The notes: a model not told the origin generated them from the letters alone. Counted from the first letter of the stretch, positions 24,858-34,699 are shown. The stretch: DNA of 64,000 nt from Polynucleobacter sp. MWH-UH35A (GCF_018687075.1 NZ_CP061285.1:682001-746000), one strand, 5' to 3'. Program-made: numbers and translations.

Positions 24858-25991
24858 TTGAGCGCAGATCTGTTGCGCAATTCGTTCAAGGGAGCAGCTT
24901 CGGCTGCTCCTTTTTTTCCGACATTGCTTGATCAGATGCCTAATGCCATCGTGGTATTCGGGGCTGAGAACCAACAATTGGTGTATGTGAACCCAGCCGC
25001 CGAGTCGGCTTTGGATCTTTCACGTAAATCACTTGAAGGCCAGTCTGTGCATAATTTGTTTGGCAATAACGATGCATTGAATGTCATGATTAGTGAGGTT
25101 AAGCAAGGGCATGTTTTGGCGCAGCGCCAAGAGATGATTCTGCATTCCTTGCCCGGAAGTATTCATCAAGATTCTATGCCCGCACATGTTGTGATTGCAT
25201 CTCTAGAAGATCCCGCCCTCATCATGATGGAGTGGTTTCCGATCGATCAGCAACTGCGCAGTGAGCGCGATGAGCGCGTGACGCAGCAAGTAGAAGCCAA
25301 TAAGCAGTTAATGCGCAATTTGGCGCATGAGATTAAAAACCCTCTAGGCGGCATACGTGGGGCAGCCCAACTACTAGAGTTTGAATTGCCTGATAAAGGC
25401 TTGCGTGAATATACGCAAGTCATCATTAAAGAGTCCGATCGCCTCCAAACCTTGGTTGATCGTCTCTTGGCCCCGCATCGCAAAGCGCATGTGATGGAGT
25501 CATTTAATGTGCATGAGGCTTTAGAGCGCGTGCGTAGTTTGGTTCTAGCTGAGTTTCCAAAGGGACTCAAAATTATTCGCAATTACGACACCAGCCTTCC
25601 CGATGTATTGGGAGACCGTGAGCAGTTGATTCAGGCAACCCTAAACATTGTTCATAATGCAGCGCAAGCACTGAGCGAAGAAATTAAGAGTGGTATTGCT
25701 CAAATTGAGTTAAAGACCCGTGTGGCACGCTCTGTCACGATTGCTAAACATCGCTATAAATTGGCGATGGACTTGCATGTGATTGATAACGGCCCAGGCA
25801 TCCCCAAAGAAATTATTGAACGCATCTTCTTTCCCCTGGTTTCAGGCAGGGAGGGCGGTAGCGGTTTGGGTCTTACCTTAGCGCAAACCTTTGTTCAACA
25901 ACACCAGGGATCTATTGCTTGCAATAGTCGTCCTGGTTGCACCGATTTTCATATTCAAATTCCATACCGTAGGCAGGAGAAAGCATCATGA
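24858..25991 (+). CDS. ntrB: Nitrogen regulation sensor kinase NtrB
   Basis: A cytoplasmic histidine kinase that controls NtrC according to PII state. A PAS domain spans about residues 22-130; the H-box LAHEIKNPLGGIRGAAQLLE has phospho-acceptor His157; the HATPase domain has N (NIVHNAAQAL), G1 (DNGPGIP) and G2 (GREGGSGLGLTL) boxes. The start appears to be TTG at 24858, with AAGGAGAG upstream, and it gives an N-terminus slightly longer than in E. coli NtrB. A strong terminator hairpin lies within codons 12-20 of this reading. ATG 24939-region starts inside the PAS domain and would truncate it. The gene overlaps ntrC by 4 nt. Confidence 0.92.
   Translation: MSADLLRNSFKGAASAAPFFPTLLDQMPNAIVVFGAENQQLVYVNPAAESALDLSRKSLEGQSVHNLFGNNDALNVMISEVKQGHVLAQRQEMILHSLPGSIHQDSMPAHVVIASLEDPALIMMEWFPIDQQLRSERDERVTQQVEANKQLMRNLAHEIKNPLGGIRGAAQLLEFELPDKGLREYTQVIIKESDRLQTLVDRLLAPHRKAHVMESFNVHEALERVRSLVLAEFPKGLKIIRNYDTSLPDVLGDREQLIQATLNIVHNAAQALSEEIKSGIAQIELKTRVARSVTIAKHRYKLAMDLHVIDNGPGIPKEIIERIFFPLVSGREGGSGLGLTLAQTFVQQHQGSIACNSRPGCTDFHIQIPYRRQEKAS
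24891..24917 (+). terminator. Terminator or attenuator inside the 5' end of ntrB
   Basis: A perfect 8-bp G+C-rich stem GGAGCAGC/GCTGCTCC with a TTCG tetraloop is followed by seven T residues. It begins 48 nt after the glnA stop codon and 34 nt inside the predicted ntrB reading frame. It is a textbook rho-independent terminator, so most glnA transcripts should end here. Confidence 0.85.
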
Positions 25992-27439
25992 AACCAATTT
26001 GGATCGTCGACGATGATCAATCCATTCGTTGGGTCTTAGAAAAAGCCTTAGCGCGCGAGAATATCCCGCACAAGAGCTTCTCGAATCCGAACGATGTCTT
26101 GAATGCTTTAGAAAAAGAATCTCCACAGGTACTGATTTCAGACATTCGTATGCCGCGTGGTAATGGCTTGGATTTATTGCAGCACGTAAAAGCCAGTCAT
26201 CCCAATTTGCCAGTCATCATCATGACTGCTTATTCTGATTTGGATTCAGCGGTCTCCTCTTTTCAGGGTGGTGCCTTTGAATATCTCACAAAACCATTTG
26301 ATGTAGAAAAAGCGATTGAATTAATTCATCGTGCAGTAGAGCAGGGCATTCGCAATGACTCCGGTGCCAAAGAGCTGACAGCATGGCGGCAGGATGCAAC
26401 CGAGATTATTGGGCAAGCACCTGCCATGCAGGAAATCTTTCGTGCGATTGGGCGCTTAGCGCAAACCAATGCCACTGTACTCATCACGGGTGAATCAGGT
26501 ACAGGTAAAGAGTTGGTCGCCCATGCTTTGCATAAGCATAGCCCTTGCGCTAAAGGTCCATTTGTCTCATTGAGCACCTCTGCTGTGCCAAAAGACTTAT
26601 TGGAATCTGAGTTGTTTGGTCACGAGCGTGGCGCTTTTCCTGGTGCGCAAACTTTACGTCGTGGTCGCTTTGAGCAGGCTGATGGTGGCACACTATTCTT
26701 AGGTGAAGTAGGTGATTTACCGTTTGATTTGCAAACCCGTTTGTTGCGAGTTTTGTCTGATGGTCATTTTTATCGCATTGGCGGACAAGATCCAATTAAG
26801 GCCAACGTTCGCATTATTGCCTCCACTCATCAAAATCTCGATGCACGAGTGGCTGCGGGACTCTTTCGTGAAGATTTATTACACCGTTTAAATGTCATTC
26901 GTTTGCGTATGCCTTCATTGCGCGAGCGTAGTGAGGATATCCCGATGTTGGCTCGGCACTTTATGCTCAGTTGCGCCAAGTCCTTAGGTGTAGATCCTAA
27001 AAAGCTGTCTGATGAAGTCTTAAAAGAAATTAGTGCAATGCCATTTCCAGGTAACGTGCGCCAATTGGAGAACTTGTGTCATTGGCTTACTGTGATGACG
27101 CCTGCAAACGTGATCGGCGTTAGCGATCTTCCTACAGACATCGTTGCACAAGCTAGTGAGCAACCTATCATTATTCCTGGAGAGTCCTCGCCGAGTAGTC
27201 CGGTTGCCACTAAGCCTGCCGCAGGTGATTGGGAGAGTGGTCTTGGTCGCTTGGCTGTCAAGATGTTGCAAGATGGTGACAAAGAGGTGTTTGACGCATT
27301 GACTGCGCGTTTTGAAAAAGCGGTGCTGCAAGCTGCTCTAGAGGTTACGCGCGGCAGAAGGGTGGAGGCCGCACAACGCCTTGGCATTGGCCGCAACACT
27401 ATTACTCGCAAGTTGCAAGAATTAGGTATTGATGACTGA
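25988..27439 (+). CDS. ntrC: Nitrogen regulation response regulator NtrC, altered AAA+ motifs
   Basis: A 483-residue NtrC-family regulator. The receiver has Asp52, Thr80 and Lys102. The AAA+ domain has Walker A GESGTGKE (168-175), the arginine-rich FREDLLHRLNV region and, at the C-terminus, a Fis-type helix-turn-helix (AAQRLGIGRNTITRKL). Two core positions are unusual: the sigma54-contacting loop reads GAFPGA (215-220, Pro218 from CCT at 26639-26641) instead of GAFTGA, and Walker B reads LFLGE with Gly239 (GGT at 26702-26704) instead of LFLDE. The rest of the domain is well conserved and the frame is intact. Activity through sigma54 is therefore doubtful. It overlaps ntrB by 4 nt and xthA by 8 nt. 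Confidence 0.93.
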   Translation: MKPIWIVDDDQSIRWVLEKALARENIPHKSFSNPNDVLNALEKESPQVLISDIRMPRGNGLDLLQHVKASHPNLPVIIMTAYSDLDSAVSSFQGGAFEYLTKPFDVEKAIELIHRAVEQGIRNDSGAKELTAWRQDATEIIGQAPAMQEIFRAIGRLAQTNATVLITGESGTGKELVAHALHKHSPCAKGPFVSLSTSAVPKDLLESELFGHERGAFPGAQTLRRGRFEQADGGTLFLGEVGDLPFDLQTRLLRVLSDGHFYRIGGQDPIKANVRIIASTHQNLDARVAAGLFREDLLHRLNVIRLRMPSLRERSEDIPMLARHFMLSCAKSLGVDPKKLSDEVLKEISAMPFPGNVRQLENLCHWLTVMTPANVIGVSDLPTDIVAQASEQPIIIPGESSPSSPVATKPAAGDWESGLGRLAVKMLQDGDKEVFDALTARFEKAVLQAALEVTRGRRVEAAQRLGIGRNTITRKLQELGIDD

Positions 27440-28280
27440 TTCAGTAAGAATTGCGGCGTGGAATGTGAACTCCTTAAAAGTTCGCCTTCCACAAGTCCTT
27501 CGCTGGTTGCAGGATCAGGAAAAAAAGCAGCAGCCTATTGATGCGCTCTGTTTACAAGAACTCAAGCTCACAGATGATAAGTATCCCCATCAAGAGCTGG
27601 AGAATGCTGGTTACCTTAGCCTAGCAGCTGGTCAAAAAACTTATAACGGTGTAGCGATCATCTTGCGCAAAGCAGCGCTTGCGCCAATCGCATCTGATCC
27701 AGACACGGCATTCTTAAAGCCTGTCAGAAATATTCCCAACCATGAAGACGACCAGCAGCGTATTTTGGCAGCAACGGTTTGTTTTGCTGGTACACAACCG
27801 ATGAGATTGGTTTCAGCCTACTTTCCGAATGGCCAAGCACCGGGCAGCGATAAATTTATCTATAAGCTGGGTTGGCTCAAAGCCTTGCAGAGGTGGTTGG
27901 GTGAAGAGTTGGAACAAAATAGTCGCCTGGCTTTGTTAGGCGACTTTAATATTGCCCCAGCAGATGAAGATGTCCATGATCCCAAAGCGTGGGAAGGGCA
28001 GAATTTGGTATCTCCACCAGAGCGTGAAGCATTTCAGGAGCTTATTAAGCTTGGGCTCCACGATTCATTTCGAATGTTTGAGCAAGCACCTAAATCCTTT
28101 AGCTGGTGGGACTACCGCATGATGGGTTTCAGAAGAAACGCTGGTATGCGGATCGATCATATCTTGCTCAGTGAAGCGCTCAAAGAAAAGTGCAGTGCAA
28201 GCTCAGTAGATAAAGAACCTAGAACCTGGGAGCAGCCATCCGATCATGCCCCGGTAGTAGCTACGGTCAAAAAAGCCTAA
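27432..28280 (+). CDS. xthA: Exodeoxyribonuclease III (AP endonuclease)
   Basis: An Mg-dependent AP endonuclease and 3'-5' exonuclease for base excision repair, of the ExoIII/APE1 fold; 282 residues. Motifs: IAAWNVNSLKVRLPQ with the metal-ligand Asn, LQELKL with the metal-binding Glu, GDFNIAP with the catalytic Asp-Asn pair, and the final SDHAPV with catalytic His. I chose ATG 27432, the second Met of the open frame, overlapping the ntrC stop by 8 nt. Its stop codon lies 6 nt from that of the convergent prlC gene. Confidence 0.93.
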   Translation: MTDSVRIAAWNVNSLKVRLPQVLRWLQDQEKKQQPIDALCLQELKLTDDKYPHQELENAGYLSLAAGQKTYNGVAIILRKAALAPIASDPDTAFLKPVRNIPNHEDDQQRILAATVCFAGTQPMRLVSAYFPNGQAPGSDKFIYKLGWLKALQRWLGEELEQNSRLALLGDFNIAPADEDVHDPKAWEGQNLVSPPEREAFQELIKLGLHDSFRMFEQAPKSFSWWDYRMMGFRRNAGMRIDHILLSEALKEKCSASSVDKEPRTWEQPSDHAPVVATVKKA

Positions 28281-28286
28281 GGTGGG

Positions 28287-30425
28287 CTAAGTTAATCCGC
28301 CATGCCGTAATAAGGCATCAATACTGGGCTCTCTACCTCTAAATGCTTTGAAGGATTCAGCTGCAGGACGACTGCCGCCAACTTCCAAAATCTCTTGACG
28401 ATAACGAATGCCGGTTTTTTCATCCAGAACGCTACCCGTGAGCTTTGCTGCCTCTTCAAAGGCAGAGTAAACGTCTGCCGATAAGACTTCTGCCCACTTA
28501 TAGCTGTAGTAGCCTGCAGCATAACCGCCGGCAAAGATATGGCTAAAGGTGTTAATCCAGCGTGAGATTTTGGGTTGCGGGATGACATTGAATTGATCGG
28601 CAATTTCTCGCGAGAGCTCCAGCACTGCTTGGCCTTGGGCATTTTTGGCATCAAAGCCAGCATGAAGGCGCCAATCAGTTAATGACATCACAATTTGACG
28701 CAATGTCATATAGCCGTTTTGGAAGTTCTTCGCAGCTAAGATTTTTTCATAGAGTGCACGCGGTAATGGTTCGCCAGTTTCAGCATGGGCAGTCATTTTT
28801 TCTAAGACTTCCCATTCCCAGCAAAAGTTTTCCATAAATTGACTTGGCAACTCAACCGCATCCCACTCAACTCCATTAATGCCAGAAACTCCCAAAGCAC
28901 TTACTTGCGTTAAGAGGTGATGCAAGCCATGACCACTCTCATGGAAAAGGGTGATCACATCATCATGCGTAATGGTGGGCTGACGTAATACGCCATTCAC
29001 CTTTACTGGTGGCGCAAAGTTACAGACTAAGTAGGCAACCGGTATTTGAATCTCACCATTTGGCAATACTCTGCGACCACGGGCATCGTCCATCCAAGCG
29101 CCGCCACGCTTTCCTGGGCGGGCATACGGATCTAAATAAAAATATGCCACGATATTACCCTTGGCATTCTTGACGGAGAAGGATTGCACATCAGCATGCC
29201 AAGTAGGCAAGTTGGCCGCCTCAATCTTAACGCCAAACAAAGTCTGAATCACTTGGAAGAGGCCGTCCAATACTTTTGGTAGGGGGAAGTATTGCTTGAG
29301 CTCATTCTCGGAAAATGAATAACGTTCTTGCTTTAATCGCTCAGAAGCAAAGGCAATATCCCATGGTTCCAAGCCATCGGCAATCGATAGTTCGGTTTTG
29401 GCAAATTCAGAAAGTTCTTGCCAGTCCTTGAGTGCAAATGGTTTTGCTTTTTGGGCGAAATTCGTTAAGAAGGAATCCACTTCATCAACACTCTTGGCCA
29501 TTTTGGGCGCCAAACTCAGTGCGGCATAGTTTTTGAATCCCAGCATCCGTGCTTCTTCATCCCGCAGCCTGAGTTGTTCAAGCATGTTTTGCGTGTTGTC
29601 CCAATCTATCTTGCCCTTGGCGTACTGTGGAGCCAGCTCAGATGCTCGGGTGACATAAGCTTCATACATTAGGCGACGCAGTTCACGATTCTCGGAATAC
29701 TGCATGATTGGGTAATAGGATGGAAAGTGCAGAGTAAATGCCCAACCCTTGAGATTCTTCTGTTGCGCAGTATCTGCAGCGGCAGCAATGGCATCTTCGG
29801 GTAGGCCGACTAGTTCAGTTTTATCCGTCACCAAATGGGTAAAGCCATCAGTAGCATCCAATACATGATCTGAGAAGGCTTTGCTGAGTGTGGCTTGCTC
29901 ATCCTGAATTTCAGAAAACCGAGGTTTATTAGCATCACTAAGCTCTGCGCCACCCAAGCGAAAATCCCGTAAGGAATTCTCAATCACTTTTTTCTGTGCA
30001 GCACTCAGTTTTGCAAAGTCAGGAGATTTGCTGAGTTCCTTAAATTTCTTGTAGAGGTCTAAGTTCTGACCTAGACTCGAAAAGAAGGCGGTGACCTTTG
30101 GCAGCATTTCTCCATAAGCGGCGCGCAACTCTGGCGTATCAGCAACACTATTAAGATGAGAAATCACACCCCAAGATCTTCCTAAAGATTCGGTGGCATC
30201 TTCTAATGGTTCTGCAAGCGCATCCCAATTAGAAGGAGTGTTTGGATTGACTGCCACATCTACTGCGTCTTGTGCGTGCTTAAGTAAATGCTCAATCGCT
30301 GGTGCGATATGTTCTGGTTTCACCTCTGAGTAGGCTGCAATGCCGCGCCCAAAAGTCAGCAGGGGATTGTTTTGTAATTCGGCGGGGAGAGTGCTAGTCG
30401 GGGTGGAGGGTGAGGATGTAGTCAT
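28287..30425 (-). CDS. prlC: Oligopeptidase A (M3 family)
   Basis: A cytoplasmic zinc metallopeptidase that degrades oligopeptides and cleaved signal peptides; 712 residues, close to the 680 of E. coli PrlC. The zinc motif HESGHGLHH (HExxH) is near residue 495, and the downstream NFCWEWEVL region has the third-ligand Glu context. It is the last gene of a minus-strand run that starts with the histidine kinase at 34583: the gap to folD is 68 nt. Confidence 0.95.
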   Translation of the reverse strand: MTTSSPSTPTSTLPAELQNNPLLTFGRGIAAYSEVKPEHIAPAIEHLLKHAQDAVDVAVNPNTPSNWDALAEPLEDATESLGRSWGVISHLNSVADTPELRAAYGEMLPKVTAFFSSLGQNLDLYKKFKELSKSPDFAKLSAAQKKVIENSLRDFRLGGAELSDANKPRFSEIQDEQATLSKAFSDHVLDATDGFTHLVTDKTELVGLPEDAIAAAADTAQQKNLKGWAFTLHFPSYYPIMQYSENRELRRLMYEAYVTRASELAPQYAKGKIDWDNTQNMLEQLRLRDEEARMLGFKNYAALSLAPKMAKSVDEVDSFLTNFAQKAKPFALKDWQELSEFAKTELSIADGLEPWDIAFASERLKQERYSFSENELKQYFPLPKVLDGLFQVIQTLFGVKIEAANLPTWHADVQSFSVKNAKGNIVAYFYLDPYARPGKRGGAWMDDARGRRVLPNGEIQIPVAYLVCNFAPPVKVNGVLRQPTITHDDVITLFHESGHGLHHLLTQVSALGVSGINGVEWDAVELPSQFMENFCWEWEVLEKMTAHAETGEPLPRALYEKILAAKNFQNGYMTLRQIVMSLTDWRLHAGFDAKNAQGQAVLELSREIADQFNVIPQPKISRWINTFSHIFAGGYAAGYYSYKWAEVLSADVYSAFEEAAKLTGSVLDEKTGIRYRQEILEVGGSRPAAESFKAFRGREPSIDALLRHGGLT

Positions 30426-30493
30426 CCCTCTAGCTTAATCGACCGGGAGTACTTTTGCCAAAAATCCCGATCAATTCCTCATGGCAATATCAG

Positions 30494-31348
30494 TTAATGC
30501 TTGGCTGCCTTTTCGGCTGCCTCCAGAGTGTTCATGAGAAGCATCGTGATTGTCATTGGGCCAACTCCGCCAGGAACTGGGGTAATCCAGCCAGCGACAT
30601 ACTTGGCGGCATCGAAATCTACATCACCACACAGCTTCCCATCGGGGAGTCGATTAATGCCGACATCAATGACTACAGCCCCGTTTTTGACCATATCACC
30701 AGAGATCATTTTGGGCTTTCCGGTAGCTACCACCAAGATATCCGCATCCTTAGTGTGGTGTGCTAAATCTCGAGTCTTGCTATTACATATAGTGACAGTG
30801 GCGCCCGCTTGCAATAACAACATGGCCATGGGCTTGCCGACAATATTCGAAGCGCCAACAATCACTGCACGTGCACCCCGAATTGGGTATTCAATACTCT
30901 CTAAAATTTTCATGCAACCATATGGAGTGCATGGTTTGAATTCTGGTTGGCCAACCATCAGCGCGCCAGCATTGGCAACATGAAAGCCATCCACATCTTT
31001 CTCTGGGGCAATCGCTTCAAGTACGGGTTCTGAGGCAATATGCTCTGGCAATGGCAGTTGCACCAAGATTCCATGAATAGCAGGATCTGCATTCAGGGTG
31101 GCAATGCGAGCAAGTAACTCTTCTTCACCTAAGTCAGCAGAGTAGCGCTCTAACACAGAATGAAAGCCAACATCTTCGCAAGCCTTGACCTTGTTGCGCA
31201 CATATACCGCACTAGCAGGGTTGTCGCCAACCACAATCACTGCCAAACCCGGTCTAGCGCCTTTGGCGGTAACAATAGCGCCACGAGCAGCAATCTCAGT
31301 GCGCAGTTTTTTTGAAAGGGCGTTTCCGTCTAGTAATTGAGCTGGCAT
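30494..31348 (-). CDS. folD: Bifunctional methylenetetrahydrofolate dehydrogenase / cyclohydrolase
   Basis: Interconverts 5,10-methylene-, methenyl- and 10-formyl-tetrahydrofolate with NADP; cytoplasmic homodimer. The 284-residue length is typical. The active-site [11 protein letters not shown] has the catalytic Tyr and Lys, VQLPLPEH is a FolD signature, and [13 protein letters not shown] closes the protein. A Rossmann glycine-rich stretch ([14 protein letters not shown]) binds the cofactor. It lies 26 nt after the response regulator. Confidence 0.97.
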   Translation of the reverse strand: MPAQLLDGNALSKKLRTEIAARGAIVTAKGARPGLAVIVVGDNPASAVYVRNKVKACEDVGFHSVLERYSADLGEEELLARIATLNADPAIHGILVQLPLPEHIASEPVLEAIAPEKDVDGFHVANAGALMVGQPEFKPCTPYGCMKILESIEYPIRGARAVIVGASNIVGKPMAMLLLQAGATVTICNSKTRDLAHHTKDADILVVATGKPKMISGDMVKNGAVVIDVGINRLPDGKLCGDVDFDAAKYVAGWITPVPGGVGPMTITMLLMNTLEAAEKAAKH

Positions 31349-31374
31349 GGAAAACTTCAGTAATTGCTCAGTGA

Positions 31375-32022
31375 TTAATTGGGCTGAGGATCAGATAAAG
31401 CCAGGCGGAGCAGGTCTGCGACGGTATTGACGTTGAGTTTTTCCATGATATTCGCACGATGGGCTTCCACAGTCTTAATAGATATACCAAGGTCATCTGC
31501 AATTTGTTTATTTAGGCGACCAGCCACAATGCGCTCTAGAACTTGACGCTCACGACCCGTCAACTTGCTAAGCAAGCTTTGGGTGATTTTGCGTTGATTG
31601 GCTTGTGAGTAGTCAACGCGTGCTTTCGCAAGCATGCGATCTACTAAGCCACAAAGATCATTTTCTTTAAAAGGTTTTTCGATGAAGTCCACTGCGCCTC
31701 GTTTCATAGTGGATACCGCCATAGAAACATCGCCGTGACCAGTAATGAAAGCAACTGGCATTGGCAAGTTTTCGCTGGTAAGGCGCTCTTGTAATTCAAG
31801 TCCTGACATGCCGGGCATACGCACGTCTAAAATGGCGCATGAGATAGTGGACTTATCGGTACTCTGTAAGGACTGTAAAAAGCGTTCAGCGCTAGCATGG
31901 CAACGAACAACATAGCCATTGCTTTCTAGTAGCCATGTAAGTGAGTCTCTAACAGCTTCATCATCATCAACCACATAAACAACTTCAGCTTGATTAGGTT
32001 TTGCAGTAGCGCTTAAGTTCAT
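31375..32022 (-). CDS. Two-component response regulator, FixJ/TodT-like
   Basis: A 215-residue regulator. The receiver domain has acidic residues DDD near 19-21, phospho-acceptor Asp66 ([11 protein letters not shown]) and Lys in EKPFKEND. The C-terminal LuxR/GerE helix-turn-helix ([20 protein letters not shown] onward) is complete. It is a typical FixJ-type partner. The start lies 35 nt after the stop of the histidine kinase, so the pair is almost certainly cognate. Its targets are unknown; the nearest candidate is the dyad upstream of aceE. Confidence 0.9.
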   Translation of the reverse strand: MNLSATAKPNQAEVVYVVDDDEAVRDSLTWLLESNGYVVRCHASAERFLQSLQSTDKSTISCAILDVRMPGMSGLELQERLTSENLPMPVAFITGHGDVSMAVSTMKRGAVDFIEKPFKENDLCGLVDRMLAKARVDYSQANQRKITQSLLSKLTGRERQVLERIVAGRLNKQIADDLGISIKTVEAHRANIMEKLNVNTVADLLRLALSDPQPN

Positions 32023-32057
32023 ATCAGTTCTCGCGAGGTAATTCTTTAAGTTCGGTG

Positions 32058-34583
32058 TTAAACATGACTCTTGGTTTCGGGGGATTCCAAGGGTAGAAGT
32101 ATTGTAAAGGTGCAGCCAGCCAGCCTAGTCTGTTCCGAGTCCTGGACGTTGGTGGCCCAAAGCCTGCCGTGGTGAGATTCAATAATAGAACGACAAATAT
32201 TCAGCCCCATGCCCATTCCATCGGATTTTGTGCTGAAAAATGGCTCAAAAATGCGTTCCAGAGCATTTTCTGCGATGCCACCCCCAGCGTCGGTAACCTG
32301 AATGCGGAGCATCGCCGGGAAAATACTGGTATCTAAATCGGTCCTGATTCGAACCGGGGGCGCCGACCAGCGGGAGGAGAGGGGGTAAGCCTCGCGCACG
32401 CTATCAAGGGCATTTTTTAGAAGATTCACCACCACCTGCAGAATGAGGACCGGATCTAAGTTGACTACTGGCAGGTTTTCAGCGATTTCTGACTGAATAC
32501 TCAAGCGGTGACGATGGGCCTCAATTTCTACTAAGCCAACCGCATCATTGATGATTTCGCCAATATTGGATTCTTTGCGCTGGGGCTCGCTGCGTTTTAC
32601 AAAACCCCGAATGCGTTGAATGATGGTGCCTGCACGATGCGCTTGTTCAGAAGCCTTCTCAAGAGCGGGGAGAATTTCCTTAGATACGGTAGGATCTAAA
32701 TTGCCATCTAAGCGTTTTGCTACACCCATGCAATAGTTTGAGATGGCGGATAAAGGTTGATTTAATTCATGCGCCAAGGAAGAGGCCATTTCACCCATCG
32801 TGGTGAGACGACTAGTGAACTGCATGCGCTCCTCTTGTTGGCGTGCTTGCTCTTCAGCTGCTTTACGGGCGGTGATATCGGTAGCAATCAGTAATTGGGC
32901 AAGATGTCCGTCAACCCAAGGGATGAAGCGGCGCCTTACCTCAAACCATTTATTGCTACCATCAGTCAATTGAATATCTTCAGACTCCGACTCTTGATAG
33001 AGGAATGAAGTCGGAATGCCATCGTGAATGTAATCTTGAAAGTCTTGTGCAATGTTATGCAGAGTGTCGATTTTCTTTTCTTGCTGTGCTAACTGAAAGT
33101 GGCCTTTAGAGTCATTGCCAAAATTTTCCCGATAGAAGCGGTTTGCAAAAAGGAGCTCGTCTGTCTCAAGTGATACAACGGAGACGGCAGCATCTAAACC
33201 TTCTAGAACGGTTGTGAAACGTTCTTGCGAAGCAGCCAATTCTTCACGAATCTTTTTAGGCTCAGAAATATCAATCAGTGAAGTGACCCAGCCAGTCTGT
33301 TTGCCTTTTTCGTTGATCAAGGGGGCAATAAAGGTACGTGTTTGGATTAGGGTGCCATCGCGTTTTAAGATTGCGCCCTCAATGCCGATCTTCATGCCGT
33401 CGCTGATGCCAGATTGCAAGGCTCGATTCATTTTCTCAATGAGCTCATCTCGCCTGCTGTCGGGCCAGAATGGAAACGGTGGGGTGAGACCCATTAACTC
33501 TTCGGAAGACCAGCCTGTCATTTCACAAAAAGCGCGATTCACATAGGTAATGCGCTTTTGCATATCGTGAGCACGTATGCCTACAGGAGTAGAGTTTTCC
33601 ATGGCATTACGAAAGCTGGTCTCGGTACGCAAGCTAGCCTCCGCCTCTTGGCGAACCTGCATTTGTTTGAGCACGGACCAAAGGCTCCAAATAACGAATA
33701 CACACAAGCCCAATACAACGCCAATCAACATCCTGAAGGTAAGGTTGGTGGGAGGAGGGTAGGTGTCAATTCGTAAAGTGATATTTGGGCTTAAAACACC
33801 GATATCTAAACTAGTCTGGTTGCTGAATGCTCTTTTGGGAGTGCCTTTATCCGAAGAGATAGCCAACACCTTTTCGTTGTCGGTGATGAGGGTAAAGCGG
33901 TAATAGGACTTGAGGTCTCCAGGGATGATGTCCAGTATGCCTTGGGTGGTGTAGAGCGCTGCCAAATAACCAACAATTTCTCCGCTAATGATGTTTGGCA
34001 CCACTTGCCAAAAGACGATTTTTCTCTCCGCAGAAATCGGCTCATCACCAGGTAAGTTGAGAGAAATAAATGGGCTGAAAGCAGCTCGACTAGTGACTCT
34101 GCTGAGTTCAATTGTGGAAGCTAGGCTGGAGTTAATGAGTTGATCATTTTGGGTTTTGGTAATCCAGTCCGTCTTGTTGGTTTCAGTAGGAGCTACCCAC
34201 TGACGCTGACTCAGGTTGTTGAGCCAAATGATTTTGATTACTTCATGATTGTTGCTAACTAGCTCATCTGCTTGCTCTCGCGCAATTTGCTTGAGTTTGG
34301 CCTGATCCTCACTTGCTGCTACTTCTCGGTTGATCGTTGTCAGTGCATCAAGATTGCTAGCAAAGCGCGTTTGAATCCGTTGCTTAGCAAACGAGAGCTC
34401 TCTGAATAGCGCGGCCTCTTGCTGATTCTTTTCTTGTAAATGCAGCGTCCCCAAAATAATGCCCATGACTGCTGTGAAGAGAACAATGGCGAGTAGAGGG
34501 GTGTAAACCAGCCTAAATCCGCGTATTTTGCGGAACCACTGAATCGGGCTAAGGATTAATCTGGAAAGGGCTGTTTTTTTCAT
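32058..34583 (-). CDS. PAS-containing membrane histidine kinase, FixL-like
   Basis: A large sensor of about 841 residues. An N-terminal membrane segment, a periplasmic region of about 230 residues and a second membrane segment (near 295-315) come first. Two PAS domains follow (about 325-445 and 455-570, with ITYVNRAFCEMTGWSSEEL), then HisKA with the phospho-acceptor His in LAHELNQPLSAI, and a HATPase domain with GMGMGLNICRSI. This H-box type is that of FixL/DctB kinases. The periplasmic part suggests sensing of an extracellular small molecule; no heme ligand is evident. I chose ATG 34583; a GTG 6 nt upstream is possible. It is divergent from aceE. Confidence 0.88.
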   Translation of the reverse strand: MKKTALSRLILSPIQWFRKIRGFRLVYTPLLAIVLFTAVMGIILGTLHLQEKNQQEAALFRELSFAKQRIQTRFASNLDALTTINREVAASEDQAKLKQIAREQADELVSNNHEVIKIIWLNNLSQRQWVAPTETNKTDWITKTQNDQLINSSLASTIELSRVTSRAAFSPFISLNLPGDEPISAERKIVFWQVVPNIISGEIVGYLAALYTTQGILDIIPGDLKSYYRFTLITDNEKVLAISSDKGTPKRAFSNQTSLDIGVLSPNITLRIDTYPPPTNLTFRMLIGVVLGLCVFVIWSLWSVLKQMQVRQEAEASLRTETSFRNAMENSTPVGIRAHDMQKRITYVNRAFCEMTGWSSEELMGLTPPFPFWPDSRRDELIEKMNRALQSGISDGMKIGIEGAILKRDGTLIQTRTFIAPLINEKGKQTGWVTSLIDISEPKKIREELAASQERFTTVLEGLDAAVSVVSLETDELLFANRFYRENFGNDSKGHFQLAQQEKKIDTLHNIAQDFQDYIHDGIPTSFLYQESESEDIQLTDGSNKWFEVRRRFIPWVDGHLAQLLIATDITARKAAEEQARQQEERMQFTSRLTTMGEMASSLAHELNQPLSAISNYCMGVAKRLDGNLDPTVSKEILPALEKASEQAHRAGTIIQRIRGFVKRSEPQRKESNIGEIINDAVGLVEIEAHRHRLSIQSEIAENLPVVNLDPVLILQVVVNLLKNALDSVREAYPLSSRWSAPPVRIRTDLDTSIFPAMLRIQVTDAGGGIAENALERIFEPFFSTKSDGMGMGLNICRSIIESHHGRLWATNVQDSEQTRLAGCTFTILLPLESPETKSHV

Positions 34584-34668
34584 GAACACCGATCATTTTG
34601 CCCTATAGCACCCCTATTGAATGGTTTTTTAGATTAGACATTCTTTCTATTTGCAGCGCAATAAAATA

Positions 34669-34699
34669 CCACATTATGAGAAATATTATCATTATGTGG
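34669..34699. promoter_or_regulatory. 31-bp dyad upstream of aceE
   Basis: Arms CCACATTATGA (34669-34679) and TCATTATGTGG (34689-34699) are complementary at 10 of 11 positions, with a 9-nt spacer and half-site centres 20 bp apart. It lies just upstream of a likely aceE -35 box, a position suited to an activator. It is also in the leader region of the divergent kinase gene. The binding protein is unknown. Confidence 0.6.

Noticed and set aside
33214..34111. Open frames on the plus strand and in other frames within the histidine kinase gene
   Set aside because: They lack ribosome binding sites and recognisable proteins, and lie wholly inside a well-supported kinase.
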